From Peromyscus leucopus (taxonomy: Eukaryota; Chordata; Mammalia; Rodentia; Cricetidae), in NCBI RefSeq assembly GCF_004664715.2, contig NC_051069.1:6959501-7023500 (forward strand): 64,000 bases of DNA, given 5' to 3'. How positions within the stretch are numbered: position 1 is the stretch's first letter; every line of letters begins with the position of its first letter. Below the pieces are notes generated by a model, which did not search any database, was not told the origin of the DNA, and worked only from the letters and a program-made list of their open reading frames with translations. Shown here one piece after another: positions 1 to 10,242 of the stretch. The translations under genes were made by a program, and so were the position numbers.

Positions 1-22
1 TTTTGGTTTTGTTTTTTTTTTT

Positions 23-200
23 TAAGGATTTATTTATTTATTATGTTTGGTGTTCTGCTTGCATGAATGCCTGCAGGCCAGAAGAGGGCACCAGATCTCA
101 TGATAGATGGTTGTGAGCCACCATGTGGTTGCTGGAAATTGAACTCAGGACCTCTGTAAGAGCAGCCAGTGCTCTTAACCTCTGAGCCATCTCCAGTCCC
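23..200 (-). repeat. SINE B2
   Basis: Reverse-complement B2: T-rich tail with TTTATTTATT, then AGAAGAGGGCACCAGATCTC, GTGAGCCACCATGTGGTTGC and CTCTGAGCCATCTCCAG. Essentially full length. Confidence 0.93.
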
Positions 201-379
201 CTCAGGTTGGTTTTTTAAAAGAGGATAGACAGTTATTGTGGCCAAGCCAAAGAGACTAGTAAGACCTCAAGTTGGGAGCAGCATAAGCTATCTGAGGGAA
301 AAGGAAGCACAGCACTGATGTGGGAAGGAGATACCACTGTGCCTGTGGACCCAGTTTCCTCTATTTCGTTTGTTTGACT

Positions 380-462
380 TTGCTATGCTGAGGATTGAAC
401 CCAGCCAGAGCCTTGCACAAGCTAGGCAAGTGCTCTTCTATCAGTAAGTCCTGCAACCAACA
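380..462 (-). repeat. ID/B4-type SINE fragment
   Basis: GAGGATTGAACCCAGCC...GCTAGGCAAGTGCTCT is a diverged reverse ID-like (tRNA-derived) block. Confidence 0.65.
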
Positions 463-504
463 GCTGCCCTCACTGTTGCATCTTTTATAATTTAATTACA
501 TTAC

Positions 505-640
505 TGCATGTGTGTGCTGGGGAGCACCGCAGGCACTAGTGTTGAGGTTAAAAGCAGTCTCCTGGCTTGCTTCCACCGTGTGAGTCCAGGGGCAGAGCTC
601 AGATCACGAGGTTTGATGATCTAGCCACCTCCTCCCCACT
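505..640 (-). repeat. Diverged B3-like SINE
   Basis: CTTCCACCGTGTGAGTCCAGGG...CAGATCACGAGGTTTGATGATC resembles a reverse B3 with heavy decay. Confidence 0.5.
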
Positions 641-1000
641 CCCCACCCCTGTTAGTCTTTATTGGTCCTGGCAGCCACCAGAGTTTGCTCCACAGGGTTG
701 TGGGCTGGAGATCATTTCTTAATCCCTGTCTTGGAATACCAAGCTCCAGCTGTGCTATCTAGGCCCTGGGATAACTGTGAGGCATTTGGTCACTGTAGAC
801 AAAAGCCTGTTTTGTCAGAGAGAAGATTAGGGCAAAGTACAAGCATTGCTATCTCTGATGCCTTCAGGGCCAACGGTCTATTTGGCAAGAGGGGATGCCT
901 TGACCTTGTGAGTTAACAGCAACTTGTTCTTTTGTTTCTTTGCTGTTTTCTACTAAAGGGTTCAGCATTCAGGCTTCAAAACTTACCATTAATGTTCTTA
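641..1000. other. Unassigned intronic sequence
   Basis: No repeat or gene is recognised here. An 84-codon open frame at 662-916 has no splice context and no recognisable protein. Confidence 0.5.
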
Positions 1001-1004
1001 AACT

Positions 1005-1160
1005 TTTTGAGAAGGCTCAGCAAGTGAAGGTACTTGTTACCAGTCTTGATGATCTGTGTTCAATCCCTGGCACCCACATGGTGGAAAGTTTTCTCTACCC
1101 TACCCATGCATACTGTGGACAACATACACACACATAAAGTGTAATACAAAGTTTTAAATA
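1005..1160 (+). repeat. SINE B3
   Basis: GAGAAGGCTCAGCAAGTGAAGG, TTCAATCCCTGGCACCCACA and an A-rich end give a forward B3. Confidence 0.8.
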
Positions 1161-1305
1161 GGGGCAGCTGTTGGTTGTAGGCGTAGCTCTGGAGAGCACT
1201 TGCCTATCATATGTACACATACATACACACAAAATAACTATAAAAAAGGATTGTAAAAGTACTGGCAATGTGCAGAAAATAAAAATCACATTTAATTGGG
1301 TCTAA

Positions 1306-1460
1306 TTGTTTGTTTGTTTTGAGACAAGGTCTTAAAAGCTAAAACTGCTCTTAAACTCCATATATAGCCAAGGTTGGCACTGAACTTCTGATCCTCCTGT
1401 CTCTGCTTCCAGAATGCTGGGGTGAAGGGTGAATGCCTCCCTGGGTGCTGGCAGGCAGTA
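1306..1460 (-). repeat. B1/B4-type SINE, old
   Basis: Reverse 7SL-derived pattern: TTTGAGACAAGGTCT, TCCTCCTGTCTCTGCTTCC, AGAATGCTGGG. Confidence 0.65.
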
Positions 1461-1499
1461 TGCTGCTCTGTCACTGACCTACAACCTCAGACCTCTTCT

Positions 1500-1632
1500 T
1501 ATGTTTTACTTTGGAACAGGAACCTACTAAGTGACCCATGCTAGCCTAGAACTCCCTCTAGGCAGGCCTTGAATTTGTAATCTAACTTGCCTCAACTGGG
1601 ATTACAGGCTTCCCATACTAAGTCCAGCTGTG
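1500..1632 (-). repeat. B1/B4-type SINE, old
   Basis: TGCTAGCCTAGAACTCCCTC...TGGGATTACAGGC is a diverged reverse B1/B4 body. Confidence 0.6.
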
Positions 1633-1639
1633 TTTTTAA

Positions 1640-2100
1640 TCTTGGAAGGAATTCTATAATTTAGTAGAACTGGTGGAGACAATTGGTTCAGGACTGGTTT
1701 GGGCGTTATTTATACCTCATGAATCTCATTCTCTTTCTGTAATCATCTTTAACTTTTCGCATTAGAAAACTCAGCAAAGTCTCACTTGGCTAGACCTTAT
1801 TACACTTGATGAGATCTCACCCTGAAGTCTGAAATTCATTTTCTTTATTTATGCTTTTATAATTTGTCTCACAGTTTTTACCTTTGTTGTTACTGTGTTC
1901 AGAAGTCTGGGTGTTTATTTTTTTAAACTGGTAGTGGTCAGTAAGTATAGGGGGTAAATAGTTCTTTTAAATGCTTGATGTTTACTTCTTAGAAGTAGGA
2001 GTCTGTGATATCTGATCACTTAGTAATTTGCTTTCATTAAGGAGCTAGTCAGGAAATAGTCTTGAGATCTCTTGTATAAAAAGAAAAGAGCTGCCAGTTG
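1640..2100. other. Repeat-poor intronic sequence
   Basis: AT-rich sequence with nothing recognised. Confidence 0.5.
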
Positions 2101-2107
2101 TTATGTA

Positions 2108-2210
2108 GTGAGGGCATGATAATGAGGGAGGCTGAGGCACGAGCAGCATATCTTAGGCTAGAATCCAGCTTGAGCTACATAGTGAAACTGTTTCAGAGGG
2201 GAGGGGTAAG
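2108..2210 (+). repeat. Old 7SL-derived SINE
   Basis: GGGAGGCTGAGGCACGAGCAG and GAGCTACATAGTGAAACTG are forward B4/Alu-like motifs, with a purine-rich tail. Confidence 0.6.
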
Positions 2211-2512
2211 GGGAGGGACACAGGGACAGGAAGGATTCATGTGATGGGTAGCAGATGCACTTTCCTATGGTATTATGACAAACTGCTCCATAGGAACCTC
2301 ACAGTAACGTTTCACTTAAGGAGGCTCTACAGAAAGAAGTTCACTTGGTTTTTGTATTGCATTTTGTGTGACTTTATACGTTCAAGCTTCTGCTTATTAG
2401 AAGTTTACATTTATGCTTAACTTTTAATAGGTTTGTGGTAAGAAAACAAATTTTGGTTGAGTAGAGAATGTTTTAAATCTACTGGACTGTTTTATGTTAA
2501 AAGAGGACAAGA

Positions 2513-2735
2513 GGGCCTGGAGGGATGGCCCAGCAGTTACGAGCATTGGCTGCCCCCCCAGAGGGCCCAGGTTTAATTCCTAGCACCCTCATGGTGGCTC
2601 ACAACCATCTATAACTCCAATTCCAGGGGGTTCTGACGCCCTCTTCTGACCTCCTTGAACACTAGGCTCACCCATAGTACACAGACATGTGTACACTCAA
2701 AACCTTCACACAGAAGAATAATATATTTAAGAGTG
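2513..2735 (+). repeat. SINE B2
   Basis: GCCTGGAGGGATGGCCCAGCAG...CATGGTGGCTCACAACCATC...CCCTCTTCTGACC is a forward, near full-length B2. Confidence 0.9.
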
Positions 2736-2814
2736 TTTGTTACCTAGGGTTTTCCTCCCTTGAGACCACTCCTGCTATCCAGAGTTCTATTTTACTTTTC
2801 CCTTTTAAATTTTT

Positions 2815-2940
2815 TTGCTTTTGTTTTCTGAGACAGGGTCTCACTTTGCAGCCTTGGCTGTTCTGGAATTCACTGTGTATACCAAGCTAGCCTCAAACTC
2901 CTGAGCAATAGGACTAAAACCATGCAGCATCATCCCCAAC
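2815..2940 (-). repeat. SINE B1
   Basis: CTGAGACAGGGTCTCACTTTG, GCTGTTCTGGAATTCACTGT and AGCTAGCCTCAAACTCC. The distal half is decayed. Confidence 0.8.
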
Positions 2941-2954
2941 CATACTCCCTCCCC

Positions 2955-3095
2955 CCTTTTGAAACAGTGTCTCACTAGATAGCCCTGGCTAGCCTTGAAC
3001 ACCTCATGTAGATCAGGTTGGCCTCAAACCGAGATCCACTTGTCTGTGATTCCTGAGTACTGGAATTAAAGACATGTGCTGCCATACCTAGTTCA
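2955..3095 (-). repeat. SINE B1
   Basis: GAAACAGTGTCTCACTAGATAG...GGTTGGCCTCAAACCGAG...GGAATTAAAGACATGTGCTG. Confidence 0.8.
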
Positions 3096-3099
3096 CTTA

Positions 3100-3550
3100 T
3101 TATTAATCATATGAAAGCCCTTGGTCTTGGTGTCAGGCTTAGAGGCAAGCTCCTTAACCTAGTGGGCCTCTTAGTTGGCACTTTAAGGGCAAGAGTCAGT
3201 CTAATCTGTGTGACTGGCAGTCTATTAAGTCATCAGTAAACAGCTGTTGAGTGTGAATTTATTTAGTGTGACTTGGAAATGGCTAGAAGGTATTTTTCAG
3301 AATAATATTCCCTGCTAACTTGACTGCAGTTCCTTTGGGATTTGAAGGTTTCACAGTTTCCCATTAAAGCACACACACTGGAGAGAGATAATACTTACAG
3401 CTATTATCAACAACCATCTTAGGGGAAGTAGCTGCTTTCTAATCTGAGAGAGACCTTGCAGGCTAAGATTTGGGTGTAAAAGAAAGGAACGGGGCACAGA
3501 GTATCATGGCAGCAAATGTTGCTGATCCCTTTTTGCCTCAGAATTACTGT
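3100..3550. other. Repeat-poor intronic sequence
   Basis: Nothing recognised. Confidence 0.5.
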
Positions 3551-3554
3551 GTTT

Positions 3555-3654
3555 GTTTTATTTTTTGAGACAGGGTTTCACCGTGTCCTGGGACTGGCCT
3601 TCTGTCCTGGCATCCCAGTGTTTTGATAAAAGGTGTGAGCCACCATACTCAGCT
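3555..3654 (-). repeat. Internally shortened B1
   Basis: TTTTTTGAGACAGGGTTTCA is followed early by ATAAAAGGTGTGAGCCACCA. The central B1 segment is missing. Confidence 0.75.
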
Positions 3655-3775
3655 TTACTGATTGTTTTCTTAATTTGTAATGAATATCATTCCTCTGGGC
3701 ACACCAGAGCTCTGTTTAGGCACATTGGTTCTGCGATGCAGCCTTAGGATTAGAGCACATGGAAGTGAGTCAGCT

Positions 3776-3886
3776 GCTGGGCGTGGCGGTGCGCACCTGG
3801 GATGCCAGCACTGAGGAGGCTGAGGCAGGATGATGACGTTTGAGACCAGCGTGGGCTATATAAATGAGTTCAGACTGTATCCCTGG
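3776..3886 (+). repeat. Alu/B1-like SINE, old
   Basis: TGGGCGTGGCGGTGCGCACC, GAGGAGGCTGAGGCAGGATG, TTTGAGACCAGCGTGGGCTA. Confidence 0.7.
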
Positions 3887-3949
3887 GTTTTGTTTTTTGT
3901 TTTGTTTGGTTGTTGTTTTTATTAGTATGTTTTTGTTTTGCTTTTTTTG

Positions 3950-4106
3950 TTTTGTTTTTCAAGACAGAGTTTCTTTTTTGTACCCTTGGCTGTCCTGGAA
4001 CTAACTCTGCAGACCAGGCTGGACTCGAACTCATGGAGCTCTGCTTGCCTCTGACCACTCCCCCCCCCCAAGCACTAGCATCAAAGGCATGCGCCACCAC
4101 TGCCCA

Positions 4107-4139
<33 letters not shown>

Positions 4140-4155
4140 CTTTTTCTTTTTCTAA
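3950..4155 (-). repeat. SINE B1 next to a T homopolymer
   Basis: TTTCAAGACAGAGTTTC...AGACCAGGCTGGACTCGAAC...GCATGCGCCACCACTGCCCA is a reverse B1 (to 4108). An interrupted T run of about 45 bases follows. A C9 run sits inside the B1. Confidence 0.88.
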
Positions 4156-4159
4156 AGTC

Positions 4160-4435
4160 ACTTTGATTAATTGAATATCTGCATTGGTTAGGTTATTTAG
4201 CACTTTGTGATTATAATGGACATGACAGTAGTCTCACCATCCACAAATAGTTAATAGCTTTATATTGACTACTAAGAGAATATTCTGTACCTGATCTCTA
4301 AATTTGACTAGCTCTTTTGTCAGTGAATGTCATCTATTAGTTACCTAGAGGATTGTTGAGCACAAGGAAAGATAATAAATGAAAAACACTGAAATGACTA
4401 AATAGACACCGTGTAGATTATGCCAAGGTATGCTC
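4160..4435. other. Repeat-poor intronic sequence
   Basis: Nothing recognised. Confidence 0.45.
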
Positions 4436-4479
4436 ATGGTGTTTTGGTTTGGTTTGAGTTTTGGTTTTGTTTATTTTTT

Positions 4480-4622
4480 TTCAAGACAGGGTTTCTTTGT
4501 AACACCTCTGGCTATCCTGGAACTCAAATCTGTAGACTAAGCTGGCCTCAAACTCACGGAGATCCACCTGCCTCTGCCTCCCGAGTACTGGGATTAAAGG
4601 TGTGAGCCTCCACCACCTAACT
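4480..4622 (-). repeat. SINE B1
   Basis: CAAGACAGGGTTTCTTTGTAAC...CTGGCCTCAAACTCACGGAG...GGATTAAAGGTGTGAGCC. Confidence 0.92.
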
Positions 4623-4654
4623 GTTTTTTGTTTGTTTGTTTGGTTTTGTTTTGT

Positions 4655-4880
4655 TTTTTGAGACACAGCTTCATGTATCCCAGGTTGGGCCCGAACTCAC
4701 TGTATAACTGAGGAATGACCTTGAATTTGTGTGTGATCTTTTTGCTTTCACCTCCTCGCTGGGAATATAGCATGCACTAAGTTGTGTACCACAGTGCTGG
4801 TGTATGTGGTGCTGGGGCTCGAACCCAGGTCTTCTTGCATGATGGGTAAGCACTTTGTCAACTGAGATGTATCTCCAGCT
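4655..4880 (-). repeat. SINE B4
   Basis: A B1-like half (TTTTTTGAGACACAGCTTCA) joined to an ID-like half (GGGGCTCGAACCCAGGTCTT...GTAAGCACTTTGTCAACTGAG) gives the composite B4 layout, reversed. Confidence 0.8.
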
Positions 4881-4907
4881 GCCTCCCTCTCTCCCCTCCA
4901 CCACCCT

Positions 4908-4981
4908 GGAGCTGAGAACCAAACCCAGGGCCTTGCACTTGCTAGGCAAGTGCTCTACCACTGAGCTAAATCCCCAGCCCC
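4908..4981 (-). repeat. SINE ID element
   Basis: GGAGCTGAGAACCAAACCCAGGG...GCTAGGCAAGTGCTCTACCACTGAGCTAAATCCCCAGCCCC is a near-intact reverse ID (BC1/tRNA-Ala type). Confidence 0.93.
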
Positions 4982-5317
4982 TCTTTTCTTTATTCTATTC
5001 CACTGTTTTTTCTCAAAGCACTAGCCTATCTGGTTTACTATTTGTGTGCTTGTGTTTATCATCTTGTTCTTCCTGCTAGAATAAAAGTTTTACCAGGGCT
5101 GCTGCTTTTGGTTTTTGATTTTGGTTTTATGCATGTCTGTTTCCAAAACACCAGTAATAGTACCTGGCCTAATAAATATTAATCAGGTTATAATTCACCA
5201 GTCCAGGGTTATTTGAAACTGGAAAATATTTTCTCTGTAGAAAATATTAAAAATGATCATGGTTTTTTTGTTTGTTTGTTTCCTTTTTTTGTTTGTTTGT
5301 TTGTTTGTTTTTTTTTT

Positions 5318-5455
5318 TTTCAAGACAGGGTTTCCCTGTGTGGTTTTGGTGCCTGTCCTGGATCTCGATCTGTAGACCAGGGTGGACTTGAACTCACAGA
5401 GATCCTTCTGGCTCTGCCTCTGGAGTACTGGGGTTAAAGGCGCCACCGCCCGGCC
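5318..5455 (-). repeat. SINE B1, cricetid-type variant
   Basis: The body carries GGTTTTGGTGCCTGTCCTGG and ATCTCGATCTGTAGACCAGG, ending GCGCCACCGCCCGGCC. The T/TTTG-rich tail is at 5265-5317. Confidence 0.93.
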
Positions 5456-6200
5456 TGTTCATGTTTTAAATAACTTTTTAAGTTGTGTCACTGAAAGATA
5501 TAGTGGAAGCCCTGTGAGTATCCACAGGACGAGTTTATGGTGAGCTTCATAGTCAGATGGCCCTTAAGTAGGGGAACCCCAGATGCCACTATCCTTAGGT
5601 CTTTCCTTATGGGTTTCTCAGTTTCTTTCAAAAAGCCTCTTCCAATTCTCCTGGAGGGTGAAGACTTTCTGATTTTCCTGAGCCAAGTAAGAGAGGTGTG
5701 CAGGTTCAGCGTTTAGTATTCAGCATTCTCTGCCCGTGTTTAATCTCCTTATTTTAACTATAATATTCATGTTTACTATGCTTGAAGCTCTCTAGCCCAG
5801 AGATCCTGTGTGAGCTACTTGAGAGAATTAAACATTTAATCTCTTGAATGGAGGAATATGTCTGAGTGAGAAAAATTAAGGATCAAATGCTTCTTACCCA
5901 CTTTTAATCAGCTTTATTCATTCTAAATCATCAGTTCTGAGCCTGAATTAGTAGATGCTACCAATTCTTAGGTTTTGGGGAAAGAGTCTGTAGTTTATGA
6001 TTTTCTCCATTGCAGGCTTAGTATTCACTCTAGCAGCCTGGGTTGGCTTAGTCTCTTATCCAGTCATTTGTTTTCCAGGGTCCACAGTGTTTCTGTCATC
6101 AACTCCAACTTCCCTTCTTGTGTGTTTTCTAAATCTTTTATAATAGTTTAAGGATGCTTTTGTGTATTATTGCAGCCTTTCTTTTTAAAAGATACTTGTT
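5456..6200. other. Repeat-poor intronic sequence
   Basis: About 740 bases with no SINE, LTR or coding signal recognised. Confidence 0.5.
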
Positions 6201-6368
6201 TTTCTTTTTGTTTTGTTTATATTTATTAAGTATATGCTTGTGTATTGAATGTAGGCACACGCATGTGTGAGCAGAGGTAAAAGGACAATTTCTACCAAGT
6301 GATTCCATGAGTAAAACTCAGGTAGGTTATCAGACAGACTTACCTGAGAGATGTCTCACCAACCCTCC

Positions 6369-6785
6369 TGTAGATGTAACCAACCGTCTTATTAAATAAG
6401 AAACACAGAAACAATGTAAAAGAGAAAGCCAAGAGGTCAGAACTCAGAGCTAAAATCTCACCCTTCCTCCTGCTGTCCCAGCTTCCCGAAAGAGAGCTAT
6501 TTCCTGTGTGTAAGTCGATTTTCCAGTCATTCTGCCTTCTCATTGGTTGTAAACCCAAACACGTGACTACCTCGTCACTGTCTGAATGTACAGCCCCCTA
6601 GGTCTTAAAGGCATATGTCTCCAATGCTGGCTGTATTCCTGAACACACAGAGATCTATGGGATTAAAGGCGTGTGCCACCACCGCCACACTCTGTCTATG
6701 GCTCTAATAGCTCTGACCCCCGGGCAACTTTATTTATTAACATACAATCAAAATCACATTTCAGTACAATTAGAATACCACCACA
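6369..6785 (-). mobile_element. Solo LTR, family A (copy 1), 6-bp TSD
   Basis: The element runs TGTAGATGTAACCAACCGTC ... AATACCACCACA and is flanked by CCCTCC at 6363-6368 and 6786-6791, a 6-bp duplication typical of ERVK-type integration. A reverse CCAAT box (CATTGGTTG, 6541) and an embedded B1-derived block (GGGATTAAAGGCGTGTGCC, 6660) support minus orientation. A second copy lies at 13844. No internal ERV sequence is attached. Confidence 0.82.
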
Positions 6786-6860
6786 CCCTCCAGCCAGCTA
6801 ACCAGCCTGCCTCCCTCCCTCCCTCCTTCACTCCCTTCCTTCCTTCCTTCCCTCCTTCCT
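6786..6860. repeat. CT-rich low-complexity tract
   Basis: Repeated CCTCCCTCC and CCTTCCTTCC units. Confidence 0.85.
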
Positions 6861-7076
6861 CTTTTTCTTGCTTGATAAAGCAAGGGAGTTGAAACTCAGA
6901 GGCTCACACATTGCAGGGTAAGGGAATGTACCACTGAACTCCATTCCCAGCACCACCACCCCCATTTTTAGTTGACAAATTTATTGAGATAATTGTGGTC
7001 ACAGGAAGTTTTTAAGAATAGAGGAGTAAATTATTTCAGTGCTTAGTTTCCCCTAGTAGTATCTTAGAGGGGGGCT

Positions 7077-7179
7077 GTGTTTAGTTTGACACAGAGTCTC
7101 ACTATGTAACTCTGTATGTCCTGGAACTTGAAATGTAAACAGATTGGCCTCAAACTCACAGAGATCTATGGCCTCTGCC
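7077..7179 (-). repeat. SINE B1, first part, split by an LTR
   Basis: GACACAGAGTCTCACTATG...CTCAAACTCACAGAGATC is reverse B1. Its remainder (TGCCTCCCAAGTGCTGGG, TTAAAGGCATG) resumes at 7572-7612 after the inserted LTR. Confidence 0.85.
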
Positions 7180-7571
7180 TGTAGCTAGAGTTTTCCTGTC
7201 TTGCCCACAGTCAGGACAAATCTTTGTTACCCGCCAGTCCCACAGCCGCTCAGACCCAACCAAGTAAACACAGAGACTTATATTGCTTACAAACTGTATG
7301 GCCATGGCAGGCTTCTTGTTAACTGTTCTTATAGCTTAAATTAATCCATTTCTATAAATCTATACCTTGCCACGTGGCTCATAGCTTACCAGCATCTTCA
7401 CATGCTGCTTGTCCTGGTGGCGGCTGGCAGTCACTCCTTCTGCCTTCCTGTTCTTTCTTTTCTCCTCTCTGTTAGTCCCGCCTATACTTCCTGCCTAGCC
7501 ACTGGCCAATCAGTGTTTTATTTATTGACCAATCAGAGCAACACATTTGCCATACAGAACATCCCACAGCA
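7180..7571 (-). mobile_element. Solo LTR, family B, inserted into a B1
   Basis: TGTAGCTAGAGTTTTCCTGT ... AACATCCCACAGCA, read on the minus strand as TGCTGTGGGATG...TCTAGCTACA. The flanks TCTGCC and CTTGCC look like a decayed 6-bp duplication of B1 sequence. It matches the LTRs at 15388 and 31673 (GTTTGTAAGCAATATAAGTC, AGCGGCTGTGGGACTGGCGG in sense). I recall it as a mys-related cricetid ERV LTR. Confidence 0.8.
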
Positions 7572-7612
7572 CTTGCCTCCCAAGTGCTGGGTTTAAAGGC
7601 ATGCCCTAACAC
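7572..7612 (-). repeat. SINE B1, second part
   Basis: Continuation of the B1 interrupted at 7179. Confidence 0.8.
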
Positions 7613-8270
7613 TTTCTGCCCAATAATAACATTTTACAAACTGCTGCTAACTATAATATTACAGTATGGATGAATTTCATATGGATGAATTACAGGCTAC
7701 AATATTACAGTATGGATGAATTTCACCAATTTTATTTAAATTTGCCTTATTAAACTTGTCCATCTCTATATTTAGTTCTGTATAATTTTATCACATAGAT
7801 AGATGAGATAGATTTTTAGTTTTTGTTTGTTTGCATTGCATTTGCTTTTATTTGGAAAGCTTTTTAATAATTATTTTCAATTAAGTGTAAGTATGTATGC
7901 AAGTATGTGCACATTATTGGGTACTGGAAGCCAAACTTGGATTCTTTGCAAATTGACTCTCAAGAATCTGAACATTGAAGCACCACAGTGATCCTTGGTT
8001 TGAGTTTTATACTGTACCAACCTCACAGGCACATGCATACATGCACATTTACCCCAACACTAATCCCTGGCAACCACTATTCTATCCTCCATCTCCATTT
8101 TTAAATATCTGCTATATCCAAAGTTATCTGAGTGAAATTATACATTATTATCTTTCGTAAATTTACTAAAGTTTTCTGGAGATTTATCTAGGTATTGTAA
8201 TTTATTATCATTAGAGAGAGAGAGCGAGCGCATGTGCACGCATCTAGAGGTCAGAGGACGAGTTAATGGA
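7613..8270. other. AT-rich intronic sequence with a short direct repeat
   Basis: AATATTACAGTATGGATGAA occurs at about 7656 and again at about 7702. A diverged B2/B3-like block may lie at 7870-7990. A short GA run is at 8213. Confidence 0.5.
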
Positions 8271-8483
8271 ATATGTTTTCTCTACTTTATTTCCTTTGAG
8301 GGTTGATTATACTCTATGGTATGTAGGTACCCCACAATTTGGACTTCTTTCCTCTCATCCATCTTTCTCTCCCTCTCACATCTCCCTCCCCGTACATGCA
8401 CACTTGTGTACATGTGTGCAGATGGAAGCCAAAAATCAACGTTGGTGTCTTCCTCCATCAATTTTTGTTTGTTTGTTTGTTTT

Positions 8484-8606
8484 GGTTTTGGTTTTTTGAG
8501 TCAGGGTTTCTCTGTGTGTAGCTCTGGCTGTCCTGGAACTCAAGAGATCTGCCTGCCTCTGCCTCCTGAGTGCTAGGATTAAAGGTGTGCACCACCATTG
8601 CCCAGC
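8484..8606 (-). repeat. SINE B1
   Basis: GGGTTTCTCTGTGTGTAGCTC...AGGATTAAAGGTGTGCACC. It lacks the segment between ACTCAAGAG and ATCTGCC. Confidence 0.9.
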
Positions 8607-8754
8607 TTCCTCCATCATTCTTTACCTTATTGTGTGTGTGTGTGTGTGTATGCACACAAATAAGTAAAAGTAATTTTAAAAAATGACCCCAAACTGTATC
8701 CTCTTCATTTATCCTCATTTCTTCTGGTTTGATTGAACAGCCTCGTTGTTTTTG

Positions 8755-8895
8755 TTTTTGTTTTGAGATAGGTCTCTAAACAGCTGTGACTGTCCTATAA
8801 CTCACTGTATAGACCAAGCTGGCCTTGAACTCACAGAGTTCTGCCTGCCCCTGCCTCCAGAGTGTTGGGATTAAAGTCATGTGCCACTATACTAA
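8755..8895 (-). repeat. SINE B1
   Basis: GACTGTCCTATAACTCACTG, CTGGCCTTGAACTCACAGAG, TGGGATTAAAGTCATGTGCC. Confidence 0.9.
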
Positions 8896-9059
8896 CTATA
8901 TACATAATGCTTCAGAATTCTGTTCTTTTGTGCTTTTTCCCAACTTCCTTATCTACCATTTCTCCTTTATTTAGTGATAATAAAGTATGGCAGATCCTCA
9001 AGCATGCCATCGTTTCCATGAATGTTGATATTTTTTCCCCTTGGGTTTTTTGTTTTACT

Positions 9060-9213
9060 TTGTTTTTATTTTTGCTTTTCAAGACAGAGTTTCTCTCTGT
9101 AGCCCTGGCTGTCCTGGAACTCACTCTATAGACTTGCCTGGTCTCAAACTCAGAGATCCACCTTCCTCTGCCGCTCAAGTGCTGGGATTAAAGGCCTGTG
9201 CCACCGATTAGCC
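9060..9213 (-). repeat. SINE B1
   Basis: TTTCAAGACAGAGTTTCTCTC through GTGCTGGGATTAAAGGCC. Confidence 0.92.
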
Positions 9214-9224
9214 CCCTTGATTTT

Positions 9225-9362
9225 TTTTTGTAGGTCTTATGTAGCTCAAGCTAGCCTTATTTAAATTCTAAATTATGTAGCTGAGGCTGGCCTTGAACTC
9301 CCGATCCTCCTTCCTCCACCTCTCAATTACTGGGATCATGCATGTGCGCTTCCATGTCCCCT
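9225..9362 (-). repeat. B1/B4-type SINE, old
   Basis: GAGGCTGGCCTTGAACTCCCG and TTACTGGGATCATGCATGTG. Confidence 0.7.
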
Positions 9363-9377
9363 GCCTATTGATCCTTT

Positions 9378-9553
9378 TTATTTATTTATTTATTTTTATT
9401 TTATGTGCATTGGTGTTTTGCCATGGGTGTCAGGTCCTCTGGAATTGAAACTACAGACAGTTGTGAGCTGCCATGTGACTGCTAGGAATTGAACCTGGGT
9501 CCTCTGGAAGAGCAGTCAGTGCTCTTAACCACTGAGCCATCTCTCCAGCCCCC
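9378..9553 (-). repeat. SINE B2
   Basis: TTTATTTATTTATTTTTATTTTATG through CTTAACCACTGAGCCATCTC and TCCAGCCCC. Full length, reverse. Confidence 0.95.
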
Positions 9554-9693
9554 TGTTGATCTTATTTACTATGCTTCTCTCTGTGCCCCAACTCCCTCCC
9601 AGCTACCCCCAGGGCTTTGATCTTTGTAGGCAAGCATTTTACTGCTAGGCTTCATTTCTCAATTTTCTGTGTTTTATCAAATTTAAAAGTATT

Positions 9694-9845
9694 AAGCTGG
9701 GTGGTGGTGGCTCATGCCTCTTTAATTCCAGCACTTGGGAGGCAGAGGCAGGCGGATCTCTGTGAGTTCAAGGCCAGCCTGGTTTACAGAACAAGTTCCA
9801 GGGCAGCTAGAGCTACACAGAAAAACCTTGTTTCCAAAAACAAAC
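9694..9845 (+). repeat. SINE B1
   Basis: GCTGGGTGGTGGTGGCTCATG...GGCGGATCTCTGTGAGTTCA...ACAGAAAAACCTTG plus an A-rich tail. Confidence 0.94.
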
Positions 9846-9867
9846 AAAAATTACTAAAACCATGCCT

Positions 9868-10070
9868 GGGCTACCTATAATCTTAGCCATTTGGGAGGCT
9901 GAGGCAGGTCGATTGCTAATTTAAAGCCAATTTAGTAAGACCCTCTCAAGATTAAAAAAAAAATTGGGCATAATGGCATGTGCCAATAATCCCACCACTC
10001 ACGAGATTAAAAAAAGGTCATCCTCAGCTACATTGTAAATTGTGGCTAGCTTTAGATATGTGACAGTCCC
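9868..10070 (+). repeat. Two old 7SL-type SINE pieces
   Basis: TTTGGGAGGCTGAGGCAGG and a second unit TTGGGCATAATGGCATGTGC, separated by an A run. Confidence 0.65.
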
Positions 10071-10242
10071 ACCTCAGGGAAGTATTAACACTTGACTGCT
10101 TCTGGGGGAGAGAGAGTCCGTATTTTTAAGGGTGTATGTAGCTCCTGACAGATTGACCGAACTCCAGTAGATGGCCCTATATGCCCAGGAGTATATAGTC
10201 TGCACAAATTGGACTTTGGGCTATTTTTAAGAAAATCAAAAA

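Noticed and set aside
4908..4981. tRNA-like gene
   Set aside because: It is an ID SINE derived from BC1/tRNA, without intact tRNA folding or its own terminator context.
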